Source of the DNA: Cellulomonas sp. Y8
GTDB lineage: Bacteria > Actinomycetota > Actinomycetes > Actinomycetales > Cellulomonadaceae
Reading direction: 5' to 3'
DNA length: 64,000 nucleotides
Assembly: GCF_008033115.1 (NCBI RefSeq)
Contig: NZ_CP041203.1
Location: 3,100,001-3,164,000 of the forward strand
Part shown: positions 28,723 through 37,376 of the stretch, piece after piece
How the letters are laid out: each line of letters starts with the position of its first letter
Position numbering within the stretch: position 1 is the first letter of the stretch
The notes under the pieces: model-generated
What the model was told of the DNA's origin: nothing
Seen by the model: the letters and a program-made list of their open reading frames with translations, nothing else
The model's database searches: none
Program-made: the position numbers and the translations under genes

Positions 28723-30252
28723 ATGTCTGAGTCCACCGCCACGACCCTGGCGCCGCAGTCCGGGACCCCGTCCCGCAAGGTGCCGCGCATCGTCATCCTC
28801 GGCGGCGGGTCCGTGGGGCTGTACTCGGCCCGCCGGCTCCGTCGTCGCCTGGGCAACCGGGAGGCCGCGATCGTCGTGGTCGACCCGCGCCCGTACATGA
28901 CCTACGCCCCGTTCCTGCCCGAGGCCGCCGCCGGCTCGATCGACGCGCGCTACGTCGTCGCGCCGCACCGCCGCGCGCTCAAGGGCATCGACGCGCTGCA
29001 GGGCAAGGTCTCCGAGATCAAGCACGCCGAGCGCAAGGTCCAGATCACGCCCGAGGAGGGCGACCCGTACTGGATCACCTACGACCACCTGATCGTGGGC
29101 CTCGGCTCGGTCGCCCGCACGCTGCCCATCCCGGGCCTCGCGGAGCAGGCGATCGGCTTCAAGAACGTCGAGGAGGCCATCGCCGTCCGCAACCACGTCC
29201 TGGGCCGGATCGACCGCGCGTCGTCCACCTGGGACCCGGAGCTGCGCCGCCGGATGCTGACCTTCACCTTCGTCGGCGGCGGGTTCGCCGGCGTCGAGGC
29301 GATCGCCGAGGTCGAGGACATGGCCCGCGACGCGGTCAAGCACTACCCGTCGCTGAGCGCCGACGACCTGCGCTTCGTGCTGGTCGAGGGCTCGCGCCGC
29401 ATCCTCCCGGAGGTCTCCGAGGAGCTCGGCGGCTACACCCTCGAGCAGCTGCGCAAGCGCGGCATCGAGGTGTACCTCTCCACGTTCCTCAACTCCTGCG
29501 TCGACGGCCACGTGGTCCTCTCGGACAAGACCGAGTTCGACTCCGAGACCATCGTCTGGACCGCGGGCGTCAAGGCCAACCCGGTCCTGCAGAACTCGGA
29601 CCTGCCGCTCGACAAGATGGGCCGCGTCACCACGCTCGCGACCCTGCAGATCGCCGACGCCGACGGCCGCGTCGTCCCGGACGCCTACGCGGCCGGCGAC
29701 TGCGCCGCGGTGCCGGACCTGTACAACCCGGGCTCGTTCTGCCCGCCGAACGCCCAGCACGCGATCCGCGAGGCGACGCACCTGGCGGACAACCTGGCCC
29801 GCGTGCTGCGCAGCGCCGAGCCGACCGACTACAAGCACAAGAACATCGGTGCGGTCGCGTCCCTCGGCATGTACAAGGGCGTCGCCCAGTTCCTGGGCAA
29901 GATCAAGGTCCGCGGCTTCTTCGCCTGGGTGCTGCACCGCTCGTACCACGTGATGGCGATGCCGACGCTGAACCGCAAGATCGCGATCATGTCCGGCTGG
30001 ACCGCGAACCTGCTGTGGCGCCGCGAGACGGTGGCCCTCGGCTCGATCCACGACCCGCGCGCCGAGTTCCGCGCCGCGTCCGTGCCGCCGAAGCCGAAGC
30101 CCGAGGCCGCGCCCGTCGCCGCCCCGGCCAAGGACGAGGACCACGCCGCGGTCCCCGGCGCCGAGGTGAAGCCCTCGGGTGCCGGCAAGGCCGACGACAC
30201 CTCGCCCGCCGACGGCTCGCCCGCCGAGGTCAAGCCGACCGCCAAGGCCTGA
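28723..30252 (+). CDS. ndh: Type II NADH dehydrogenase
   Basis: The 509-residue flavoprotein has IVILGGGSVGLYSARRL (FAD), YMTYAPFLPEAAAGSID, the mid FAD contact DHLIVGLGSVARTLPIPGL, TFTFVGGGFAGVEAIAE (NADH), TIVWTAGVKANPV and DAYAAGDCAAVPDLYNPG with PNAQHAIREATHLADN. It is a non-proton-pumping NADH:menaquinone oxidoreductase bound to the membrane by amphipathic C-terminal helices. The last 65 residues are a Lys/Ala/Glu-rich low-complexity tail absent from most homologues. ATG 28723 is placed by leaderless spacing from the -10 and by the immediate FAD motif. The gene appears monocistronic. Confidence 0.93.
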   Translation: MSESTATTLAPQSGTPSRKVPRIVILGGGSVGLYSARRLRRRLGNREAAIVVVDPRPYMTYAPFLPEAAAGSIDARYVVAPHRRALKGIDALQGKVSEIKHAERKVQITPEEGDPYWITYDHLIVGLGSVARTLPIPGLAEQAIGFKNVEEAIAVRNHVLGRIDRASSTWDPELRRRMLTFTFVGGGFAGVEAIAEVEDMARDAVKHYPSLSADDLRFVLVEGSRRILPEVSEELGGYTLEQLRKRGIEVYLSTFLNSCVDGHVVLSDKTEFDSETIVWTAGVKANPVLQNSDLPLDKMGRVTTLATLQIADADGRVVPDAYAAGDCAAVPDLYNPGSFCPPNAQHAIREATHLADNLARVLRSAEPTDYKHKNIGAVASLGMYKGVAQFLGKIKVRGFFAWVLHRSYHVMAMPTLNRKIAIMSGWTANLLWRRETVALGSIHDPRAEFRAASVPPKPKPEAAPVAAPAKDEDHAAVPGAEVKPSGAGKADDTSPADGSPAEVKPTAKA

Positions 30253-30335
30253 CGCGCGCCGCACGGCCCGCAGCACCGGAGCCCGTCCACCCCGCGAGGG
30301 TGGGCGGGCTCCGTCGTGCTGGCAGGATGGGCGCG

Positions 30336-30409
30336 GCCCCCGTAGCCCAACCGGCAGAGGCAGCCGGCTTAAACCCGGCCCAGTGCGGGTTCGAACCCCG
30401 CCGGGGGCA
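30336..30409 (+). tRNA. tRNA with anticodon UAA, short variable loop (nominal tRNA-Leu)
   Basis: The acceptor stem GCCCCCG/CGGGGGC is perfect, T8-A9 is present, and the D arm has a 3-bp stem with GG at the 18-19 position. The anticodon stem GCCGG/CCGGC encloses loop CTTAAAC (anticodon UAA). The variable loop is five bases (CCAGT). The T arm GCGGG-TTCGAAC-CCCGC is canonical, and the discriminator is A; CCA is not encoded. Total length is 74 nt. The anticodon reads the leucine codon UUA, but bacterial tRNA-Leu normally has a long variable arm and about 85 nt, so identity by class is uncertain. The 356-base gap between ndh and the MFS gene contains it. Confidence 0.85.
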
Positions 30410-30608
30410 CCCTCGCGGTCCGCCGGTCACCCAGCGGCCCGCGGCGGGCGTCGGCGGAAAACCCGGCGACACCGCGCCGCCGCCTCGGGAATCATCCGGA
30501 GCGTCTGGGACGTTGGTCCCGACGTGCGCCTCCCTCGGGCGTCCGCCGGCCCCGCCGCGGACCCGCTCGCGCGCACCTCACCGCCGACTCCACCCGCGAG
30601 GGAGACCT

Positions 30609-32141
30609 ATGACCACGCACGACGACACCGCCCTGCGCGACCGCGCGCCGGGCGACGGCGCCGGGCCGGCCGCCACGACCGCCGCGCCGGCCCCCGCCGC
30701 CCCCGCGCCCGTCCGGCTCGCCCCCGGCGACCGCACCCTCATCGGCCTGCTGCTCGTCGCCGGCTTCACCGTGATCCTCAACGAGACCGCCATGGGCGTG
30801 GCCCTGCCGGTGCTCATGCAGGAGATGGGCGTCACCGCCGCGACCGGCCAGTGGCTCACCACCGGCTTCATGCTCACGATGGCCGTCGTCATCCCGGCGA
30901 CCGGCTGGATCATGAGCCGGTTCCGGCTGCGCCCGATCTTCATCACCGCGATGTCGCTGTTCGTCGCGGGCACCGCGCTCGCCGCGGCCGCGCCCGGGTT
31001 CGGCGTGCTGCTCGCCGGCCGCGTCGTGCAGGCGAGCGGCACCGCGGTGATGCTCCCGCTGCTCATGACGACCGCGCTCACCCTGGTCCCACCGAGCATC
31101 CGCGGGCGCACCATGGGCACCATCTCGATCGTCATCTCGGTGGCCCCGGCGATCGGCCCGACGATCTCCGGCCTCGTGCTGTCCCAGCTGTCCTGGCGGT
31201 GGATCTTCCTCGTCATGCTGCCGATCGCCGGGATCGCCCTCGCGCTCGGCGCGTGGAAGGTCCGGGACGTCACCGAGCCGTCCGACCACCGCCTCGACGT
31301 GCTGTCGCTGCTGATGTCGGCCGTCGGCTTCGGCGCGCTGATCTTCGGCCTGTCCAGCATCGGCGAGGCCGCCGGCGGGCACACGGTCGTCGCGCCGTGG
31401 ATCCCGATCGCGGTCGGCGTGCTCGCGCTCGCCGCGTTCGCGCTGCGCCAGATCCGGCTGCAGGGCACCCACGACGGCCCCCTGATGGACCTGCGGGTGT
31501 TCACCCGGCGCTCGTACACCGTGTCCGCGCTGGTGCTGATCGTCGGCTTCATGGCGATGTTCGGCGCCCTGATCGTGCTGCCGATCTTCCTGCAGGACGT
31601 CCTGGCGCTGGGGACGCTGGAGACCGGCCTGCTGCTGCTCCCCGGCGGCCTCGTGATGGGCGCGCTGTCCCCGTTGGTCGGCCGGCTGTTCGACCGGTTC
31701 GGGCCGCGCCCGCTGGTGACGCCGGGCGTGCTCGCGCTGAGCGTCGCCCTGTGGCTGCTGTCCACCCTGCACCCGGGCACCCCGGCGGGGGCGGTCGTGG
31801 CGGTGCACACGCTGCTCAGCGTCGGCCTGGCGTTCATGATCACGCCGCTGTTCACGTCGGCGCTCGGCTCGCTGCCGCGCGACCTGTACGGGCACGGCAG
31901 CGCGATCGTGAACACCCTGCAGCAGCTCGCCGGCGCCGCGGGCACCGCCCTGTTCATCACGGTGCTGTCCACGACGACGGCCGCGCGGCTGGAAGCGGGC
32001 GCCGACGTGCTCACCGCCACCGCCGCGGGCGTGCGCGGGGCGTTCCTGTGGGGCGGCGTCGTCGCGCTGGTCGCGCTCGTCGCCTCGCTGCTGGTCCGGC
32101 GGCCGCCCGCCGACGCCGAGGCGCCGGTCGCGATGCACTGA
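30609..32141 (+). CDS. MFS transporter, DHA2 drug:H+ antiporter type
   Basis: This 510-residue membrane protein probably has 14 membrane helices, the DHA2 number. LIGLLLVAGFTVILNETAMG opens helix 1 and VTAATGQWLTTGFMLTMAVV helix 2, and GRVVQASGTAVMLPLLMT carries motif B. APAIGPTISGLVLSQLSWRW is the motif C segment (GPxxG) typical of antiporters. The 45-residue N-terminus is a Pro/Ala-rich cytoplasmic tail. It probably exports drugs or dyes. ATG 30609 follows GGAGA. GGGAC-GTTG-GTCCC at 30507-30520 is a small palindrome upstream. The gene converges on a TetR gene. Confidence 0.92.
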   Translation: MTTHDDTALRDRAPGDGAGPAATTAAPAPAAPAPVRLAPGDRTLIGLLLVAGFTVILNETAMGVALPVLMQEMGVTAATGQWLTTGFMLTMAVVIPATGWIMSRFRLRPIFITAMSLFVAGTALAAAAPGFGVLLAGRVVQASGTAVMLPLLMTTALTLVPPSIRGRTMGTISIVISVAPAIGPTISGLVLSQLSWRWIFLVMLPIAGIALALGAWKVRDVTEPSDHRLDVLSLLMSAVGFGALIFGLSSIGEAAGGHTVVAPWIPIAVGVLALAAFALRQIRLQGTHDGPLMDLRVFTRRSYTVSALVLIVGFMAMFGALIVLPIFLQDVLALGTLETGLLLLPGGLVMGALSPLVGRLFDRFGPRPLVTPGVLALSVALWLLSTLHPGTPAGAVVAVHTLLSVGLAFMITPLFTSALGSLPRDLYGHGSAIVNTLQQLAGAAGTALFITVLSTTTAARLEAGADVLTATAAGVRGAFLWGGVVALVALVASLLVRRPPADAEAPVAMH

Positions 32142-32157
32142 GCGTCGCGCCGCCACC

Positions 32158-32197
32158 ACGACGGCCCGGGTCCCCGCGCGGGGACCCGGGCCGTCGT
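32158..32197. terminator. Bidirectional terminator between MFS and TetR genes
   Basis: ACGACGGCCCGGGTCCCC (32158-32175) pairs perfectly over 18 bp with 32180-32197 across the loop GCGC. It lies between convergent stop codons. Nearly the same stem occurs at 45741-45780. Confidence 0.85.
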
Positions 32198-32204
32198 CGT
32201 CCTG

Positions 32205-32855
32205 CTAGCGGTACCCGTCCCAGACGGGCGACGGGTAGAGGACGCGCTCGAACTTCGCCCACTCGGTCCCCAGGTCGACCGCCGGGCGGCGGAACGACCG
32301 GATCTGCAGCCCGTCCATCGCCTCGATCGTCATCTCGACCAGGTCGCGCAGGCCGTCGAACGGGCCGACCTCGGGCGGCAGGCGCCACGAGAAGCCGCGG
32401 TAGAACCCCCAGACCTGGTCGGGCCGGTCGAGGAAGTACGGGTGCGCGGGGTGCTCCGGCGACGACGCCTCGACCCCGAGGACGGTGTACAGCCGCAGCA
32501 GCTCCGGGCGCGCCGCGTTGAACGAGACGAGGAACCGGAAGTAGCCCGGCATCGAGATCCCGTCCGGGTGCGTGGCGGCCGGGTCGCCGGTCGCCACGTA
32601 GTCGTCGGGCGTCCCGCGCCGGTCGTACAGCTGCGAGACGACCAGCTCCAGCAGGCCCTCCTTGGAGCCCACGTGGTGCAGCAGGCCCGCCTGGGTGAGC
32701 CCGACCTCCTGCGCCACGTCGGCGAGCGCCATGCCGGTGAACCCGTGGCGCGCGATCAGGCGCGTGGCCGCGTCCAGGATCTGCGCCTGGCGCTGCTCGG
32801 GGGTCAGGCGGACCCGGCGGCGCACCGCCGGCGGGTCCTGCTGCTGCGTCGTCAC
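32205..32855 (-). CDS. TetR family transcriptional regulator
   Basis: The 216-residue regulator has the TetR helix-turn-helix at about residues 20-65: QAQILDAATRLIARHGFTG, MALADVAQEVGLTQAGLLH and HVGSKEGLLELVV. The ligand-binding domain begins after residue 75 (YFRFLVSFNAARPELLRLYT, common in sugar-locus TetR proteins of actinomycetes). It is read from GTG 32855 and precedes GH42 gene sequence by 70 bases on the same strand. The palindrome TACCTACC-GGTT-GGTAGGTA in the GH42/dehydrogenase divergent promoter is a plausible target. Its own -10 sits inside a perfect inverted repeat. The ligand is unknown. Confidence 0.9.
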   Translation of the reverse strand: MTTQQQDPPAVRRRVRLTPEQRQAQILDAATRLIARHGFTGMALADVAQEVGLTQAGLLHHVGSKEGLLELVVSQLYDRRGTPDDYVATGDPAATHPDGISMPGYFRFLVSFNAARPELLRLYTVLGVEASSPEHPAHPYFLDRPDQVWGFYRGFSWRLPPEVGPFDGLRDLVEMTIEAMDGLQIRSFRRPAVDLGTEWAKFERVLYPSPVWDGYR

Positions 32856-32877
32856 GTCTCCTGCTTCCGTCCGGGCC

Positions 32878-32911
32878 GTCCTCGCGCACGACCCTAGCCG
32901 TGCGCGAGGAC
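32878..32911 (-). promoter_or_regulatory. 13-bp perfect inverted repeat enclosing a -10 box
   Basis: GTCCTCGCGCACG (32878-32890) pairs with CGTGCGCGAGGAC (32899-32911). The 8-nt loop carries, on the minus strand, TAGGGT, a -10 for the TetR gene about 28 bases before its start codon. It can work as the GH42 terminator or as an autoregulatory operator. Confidence 0.6.
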
Positions 32912-32925
32912 CGCCCTGTCCCCGG

Positions 32926-34980
32926 TCAGGACTCCAGGACCACCAGGTCCCAGGCCCCGATGACCAGCTCCTCGCCCGCGGCGACCGCCGCGCCGTCCGC
33001 CAGCACCGAGCGGCCGGCCACCGGCGCCGCGACCGTCACCGGGTCCGCGGAGTAGTTGAGCAGGTAGGTGACCGCGTTCCCCGCGGCGTTCGTGCCGCGG
33101 CGCACCGACACCGTGCCGGCCAGGTCCTGCGCCCAGTCCGCGATCCCCGCGTCCCGGACCGCCAGCGTGAGCGCGGCGCGGAGCAGCTCCGGCGAGGTCA
33201 TGGTGCCCAGGTGCAGGGACGACCCGTCGCCGACCCGGTTCCGGGTGATCGCGGCGTACGGGCCCCACGCCGGGTGGTCGTACGACGCCAGCACCTCGGC
33301 GCCCCGCGGGTTCAGCAGCTCGAGGAACGCCTGCGCCCCGGCCGCCGCCCCCTCGGTCGCGCCCGGCACCGCGGCGAGGTCGCCGTGCAGCGCCAGGCCG
33401 ACGCCGTCGCCCGGCACCGTGTACTGGTTGTACGTCACGCCCGTGACCTCGGTGAGCCCGTGCGGCGCGGTGTCGTGCCACACCTGCACGTACTCGTCCG
33501 CGACGGCGGTGCGGAACGTCGTCACCAGGTGGCCGCCGCCGCGCACGTACGCGTCCAGCCGGTCGACCGTCGCCTGCGGGGCCGCGTAGAGCACCGGCGC
33601 CACCAGGAGGTCGTACCGGGCGAGGTCCTCGTCGTCGACCGACACGAAGTCGACCTCGACGTTCAGGTCGAACAGCGCGTCGTACACCCAGCGCAGCACG
33701 TCGTTGTAGCCGATCGACGAGCCGAACACGCCGTCGATGAACCCGACCTCGATCGTGAACCACTTCAGCGCGGTCAGCGCCTCGTTGCTCACCATGATCG
33801 CCGCGCGGTTGTGCTTGCGCAGGTGGATCAGCGACGAGCCGACCCGCTGCGCCTCGCGGCCGAAGACGCCGGCCTCCTCGTACGTCGGGTTGGGCTGCAG
33901 GTCGTGCGACAGCAGACCGCGCCAGTAGGTCTCGAAGGAGTGGTGGATCGAGTGCCAGTGCCAGTACATGAGGCCGTCGGCCCCGCTGGCCAGGTGGCTG
34001 TACGCCTGCAGCCGCAGCTGGCCGGGGTAGGGGAGCCAGCCGAGCTGGCCCTGCGCCTGCGTCTCCAGCACCAGGTAGTTCGCGCCGCCCTTGATCGAGC
34101 GGGTCATGTCGCCGCCGAACGCGATCTCCTTGCCCGTGAGCCGGGACTGGGTCGGGTGGTAGATGTCCACGCCCGCGATGTCGACCGTCGGCGCCGCCCT
34201 GAAGTGGTCGACGGCCGGCTGCAGGCCGTACGACCAGCCCGGGGTCCAGTCGAAGTCGAAGTTCTGCGTGACCCACTGGTCCGCGCGGGCGTACTCGCGC
34301 ACGATCCCGGCCTGCCAGCCGAGGAACTCCTCGACCAGGCGGCGGCGGAACTTGTCGAACTCGGCGCCCAGCGAGCCGTTGATCGTGCCGCGGACGTCCG
34401 GGAAGTCCTCCCAGGCGTCCACCCGGTTCGACCAGTAGTCCAGGCCGAACGCCGCGTTGAGCGCGTCCAGGTCGCCCCCGAACTCCTCGCGGAGGTACTT
34501 CACGAACCGGCGCTGCACCGCGGGGCCGGCGGTCTCGTGGTACTTGGTCTCGTTGTCGATCTGGAACCCGATGACGCCGGGGCGGTGCGCGGTGCGCTCC
34601 AGGAGCCGCCGGATGACCCGCTCCGCGTGGAACAGGTACGTCGGGTTCGTGATGTCCATGATCTGCCGCGCGCCGTACCGGCCCTCGCCGGCCCGCGTGG
34701 TCGCGAGCACGTCCGGGTGCGACTGCACCAGCCACGCCGGCACCGCGTACGTCGGGGTCCCGACGATCACGTGGATGCCCGCCGCCTCGAACGCGTCCAG
34801 CGCGCGGTCGACGTGCGTGAAGTCGAAGACGCCGGGCTGCGGCTCGAGCGTGCTCCACGTCGACTCGGCGATGCGGACGACCGTGATCCCGGCCGCCTTC
34901 ATCATCTCGACGTCCGTCTCGATCCGGTCCGTCGGCATGTACTCGTCGTAGTACGCCGCACCGAACAGGAGCTCGTCCAC
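32926..34980 (-). CDS. Beta-galactosidase, glycoside hydrolase family 42
   Basis: The 684-residue enzyme begins LLFGAAYYDEYMPTDRIETD, the GH42 opening. GFQIDNETKYH gives the acid/base Glu144, and NYLVLETQAQGQLGW the nucleophile Glu306. The trimerisation and C-terminal domains follow (DLLVAPVLYAAPQATVDRLD; VRGGGHLVTTFRTAVADEY). No signal peptide is present, so it cleaves imported beta-galactosides in the cytoplasm, possibly galactan or arabinogalactan oligosaccharides. The Cys cluster of zinc-binding GH42 members is absent. GTG 34980 is the start. It is divergent from a zinc dehydrogenase across a TetR-like operator. Confidence 0.93.
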   Translation of the reverse strand: MDELLFGAAYYDEYMPTDRIETDVEMMKAAGITVVRIAESTWSTLEPQPGVFDFTHVDRALDAFEAAGIHVIVGTPTYAVPAWLVQSHPDVLATTRAGEGRYGARQIMDITNPTYLFHAERVIRRLLERTAHRPGVIGFQIDNETKYHETAGPAVQRRFVKYLREEFGGDLDALNAAFGLDYWSNRVDAWEDFPDVRGTINGSLGAEFDKFRRRLVEEFLGWQAGIVREYARADQWVTQNFDFDWTPGWSYGLQPAVDHFRAAPTVDIAGVDIYHPTQSRLTGKEIAFGGDMTRSIKGGANYLVLETQAQGQLGWLPYPGQLRLQAYSHLASGADGLMYWHWHSIHHSFETYWRGLLSHDLQPNPTYEEAGVFGREAQRVGSSLIHLRKHNRAAIMVSNEALTALKWFTIEVGFIDGVFGSSIGYNDVLRWVYDALFDLNVEVDFVSVDDEDLARYDLLVAPVLYAAPQATVDRLDAYVRGGGHLVTTFRTAVADEYVQVWHDTAPHGLTEVTGVTYNQYTVPGDGVGLALHGDLAAVPGATEGAAAGAQAFLELLNPRGAEVLASYDHPAWGPYAAITRNRVGDGSSLHLGTMTSPELLRAALTLAVRDAGIADWAQDLAGTVSVRRGTNAAGNAVTYLLNYSADPVTVAAPVAGRSVLADGAAVAAGEELVIGAWDLVVLES

Positions 34981-35062
34981 CGGTTCACCCTTCGTCGCGC
35001 GAAGCCGGGCGCCTGCGCGCGGCGCGGGTCCGGCCGGTCCGCCGTCGGACCGGTCGCCACTC

Positions 35063-35082
35063 TACCTACCGGTTGGTAGGTA
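35063..35082. promoter_or_regulatory. TetR-type operator palindrome
   Basis: TACCTACC (35063-35070), spacer GGTT, and GGTAGGTA (35075-35082) form a perfect inverted repeat, AT-rich against its surroundings. It lies 83 bases from the GH42 start and 154 from the dehydrogenase start. The nearby TetR is the obvious candidate binder. Confidence 0.7.
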
Positions 35083-35235
35083 AGGCCAAGTCCGCTGGTG
35101 GCGGGGGTGGCGCCCGCGGTCGGGGAGCGCCCAGATGCCGGGGCGCCCGGCCCGGCGGAGGATCGAGACCCCGGCCGTGCAGCCACGTCGCGGCGGGCGC
35201 GGCCCATGAGGCCGCCCGGAGGAGGGAACCCCAGC

Positions 35236-36384
35236 ATGCGCGCAGTCGTCTACCGCGGTCCGCAGCAGGTCGAGGTCGTCGAGGTCCCCGACGCCCGGAT
35301 CGAGCAGCCCACCGACGTGCTCGTCCGGATCACCACGACCAACATCTGCGGGTCCGACCTGCACATGTACGAGGGGCGCACCACCGTCGAGGAGGGCAAG
35401 GTCCTCGGCCACGAGAACATGGGCGTCGTCGAGGAGGTCGGGCCCGCCGTCACCCGCATCCAGGTCGGCGACCGGGTCAGCGTGCCGTTCAACATCGCGT
35501 GCGGCACCTGTCGCAACTGCCTGCAGGGCTGGACGTCGTTCTGCCTGCGGACCAACCCCCTCGAGGGCATGGTGGGCGCGGCCTACGGCTACGCGAACAT
35601 GGGCCCGTACGACGGCGGCCAGGCGGAGTACCTCCGGGTGCCCTACGGCGACGTCAACCTGCTCGAGCTCCCGCAGGGGACAGAGCACGAGAACGACTTC
35701 ACGATGCTCAGCGACATCTTCCCGACCGGCTGGCACGGCACCGAGCTGGCCCGGATGCAGCCCGGCGACGACGTCGCGGTGTTCGGTGCCGGGCCCGTCG
35801 GGCTGATGGCCGCGCACAGCGCGCTCATCCGGGGCGCGTCGCGGGTGTTCGTCGTCGACAAGGAGCCCGACCGGCTGCGGCTCGCGGAGAGCATCGGCGC
35901 GATCGGCGTCGACTTCTCGGCCGGCGACCCGGTCGAGCAGATCATGGACGCGACGAACGGCCGCGGCACCGACTGCGGCGTCGAGGCCGTCGGCTACCAG
36001 GCGCACGACCCGTCCGGGGACGAGCACCCCGAGCTGGTGCTCGACAACCTCGTCGCCACGGTGCGCGCGACCGGGGGCATCGGCGTGGTCGGCGTCTACG
36101 TGCCCGAGGACCCGGACGCCGCGGACGAGGGCGCGAAGCAGGGCCGGATCGGCTTCGACTACGGCACCTTCTTCACCAAGGGCCAGCACATGGGCACCGG
36201 CCAGGCACCCGTCATGCGGTACAACCGCCAGCTGCGCGACCTCATCGTCGCCGGGCGCGCGACGCCGTCGTTCATCGTGTCCCACGAGCTGCCGCTCGAC
36301 CAGGCCGCCGAGGGCTACCGCCGGTTCGACGACCGCGAGGACGGCTGGACCAAGGTGCTGCTGCGCCCCGGCCAGACGGCCTGA
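35236..36384 (+). CDS. Zinc-dependent alcohol dehydrogenase, glutathione-independent formaldehyde dehydrogenase-like
   Basis: The 382-residue medium-chain dehydrogenase has the catalytic zinc ligands Cys38 (TNICGSDLHMYEGR) and His59-Glu60 (GHENMG). It retains the structural-zinc cysteines (CGTCRNCLQGWTSFC) and the NAD motif VFGAGPVGLMAAHSAL. The YGYANMGPYDGGQAEYLRVP stretch and the insert before GVYVPEDP match glutathione-independent formaldehyde dehydrogenases (FdhA-type). It probably oxidises formaldehyde or another small alcohol or aldehyde with NAD. ATG 35236 follows GGAGGGAA. It is divergent from GH42. The link between the two is only a shared promoter region. Confidence 0.88.
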   Translation: MRAVVYRGPQQVEVVEVPDARIEQPTDVLVRITTTNICGSDLHMYEGRTTVEEGKVLGHENMGVVEEVGPAVTRIQVGDRVSVPFNIACGTCRNCLQGWTSFCLRTNPLEGMVGAAYGYANMGPYDGGQAEYLRVPYGDVNLLELPQGTEHENDFTMLSDIFPTGWHGTELARMQPGDDVAVFGAGPVGLMAAHSALIRGASRVFVVDKEPDRLRLAESIGAIGVDFSAGDPVEQIMDATNGRGTDCGVEAVGYQAHDPSGDEHPELVLDNLVATVRATGGIGVVGVYVPEDPDAADEGAKQGRIGFDYGTFFTKGQHMGTGQAPVMRYNRQLRDLIVAGRATPSFIVSHELPLDQAAEGYRRFDDREDGWTKVLLRPGQTA

Positions 36385-36508
36385 CGAGCGCATCCGGTCC
36401 CGCGGTCGGGGGTGCTGCCCGCCCGGGTGGCGCCCCCGGCCGCGCGGGCGGACACTGACGGCCTGTGCAGCGCTGCGCAGCGTGCTCCCACCACGTCAGG
36501 ACCGCACC

Positions 36509-37345
36509 ATGGCCACCCGAGGGTCCGACGAGGTCGTGCGGGTCGACGCCGACGCCTCGTTGGACGCGCTGATCCACACCCTGACGCGCCACGCCGCCCG
36601 CACGCTGGGCGTCGAGGCCTCCGCCTGCTCCGCCGCGACCGTCCGGGGCTGCGACCGGTGGCTCTCGGCCGCCTCCGTCGCCGTGGCACGGTGCGACGCC
36701 GTGCAGGACCGGCACCGGCTCGGGCCGCGGTACCTGGTCCGGTCGACCGGGGCCCCGGTGACCGTCCCGGACGTCGCCGCCGACGACCGGTGGCCGGTGT
36801 GGAGCCACGCCTGCCGGGTGCAGGGCTTCCGCTCGGCGCTCGTCGTGCCGGGCACCTACGGGCACGTGACCGTGCACCTGTCCCTCTACTCGCCGGGCAC
36901 GCCGGACTGGTCCGGGGTGACGCCGCGCGCGCTCGGGCTGGCGCACGGCATCGCGGCCGTCGTCGCCGCCCGGGACGAGATCATCGAGCTCGCGCAGACG
37001 ATGGACGACCTGCTCGCCGGCAGCCGGTCGCGGGTCGTGCTCGACCGCGCGGTCGGGGTCGTCATGGCCCAGCGCGGCTGCGACGCGTCCGAGGCGCTGG
37101 CGCACCTCAGGTCCCTGTCCGCGACCGGGGACCCGCGCGAGGTGGCGGCGGCGCTGGTCGCGGGCGCGATCGGGGCCGGCGGTCCGCCCGCCGGCCCCGG
37201 CGCCGACGAGCCGGCGGCGGGCCTCGTCGGCCAGCGGGACGAGCCCGCGCCGCGTGCGGACGCCGGGTCGGACGCGCGGGAGCCGACCGTCGGCGGGCAC
37301 GCGGTGGACGCCCCTGGGACGGGGCGCCCGGCGACGGTCGGCTGA
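36509..37345 (+). CDS. GAF and ANTAR domain-containing protein
   Basis: The 278-residue protein has a GAF-like domain (about residues 15-155, with GAPVTVPDVAADDRWPVWS and VQGFRSALVVPGTYGHVTVH). An ANTAR RNA-binding domain follows (about 160-215: ELAQTMDDLLAGSRSRVVLD, RAVGVVMAQRGCDASEALAH, LRSLSATGDPREVAAAL). ANTAR proteins bind paired RNA hairpins and prevent termination. No such tandem hairpin was identified nearby. The last 60 residues are low complexity. ATG 36509 is preferred over GTG 36482; a weak AGGA precedes it. Confidence 0.85.
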   Translation: MATRGSDEVVRVDADASLDALIHTLTRHAARTLGVEASACSAATVRGCDRWLSAASVAVARCDAVQDRHRLGPRYLVRSTGAPVTVPDVAADDRWPVWSHACRVQGFRSALVVPGTYGHVTVHLSLYSPGTPDWSGVTPRALGLAHGIAAVVAARDEIIELAQTMDDLLAGSRSRVVLDRAVGVVMAQRGCDASEALAHLRSLSATGDPREVAAALVAGAIGAGGPPAGPGADEPAAGLVGQRDEPAPRADAGSDAREPTVGGHAVDAPGTGRPATVG

Positions 37346-37370
37346 CCGGCCCCGGCGGTCTCGGTACAGT
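37342..37370 (+). promoter_or_regulatory. Leaderless promoter of the TusA-like gene
   Basis: CTGACC (37342-37347), a 17-bp spacer and TACAGT (37365-37370) form the best promoter match in the window. Six bases later comes GTG 37377, implying a leaderless transcript. Confidence 0.6.
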
Positions 37371-37376
37371 CCGAGC

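Noticed and set aside
30336..30409. Class II tRNA-Leu with a long variable arm
   Set aside because: Only five bases separate the anticodon and T stems, so no long variable arm can be folded.
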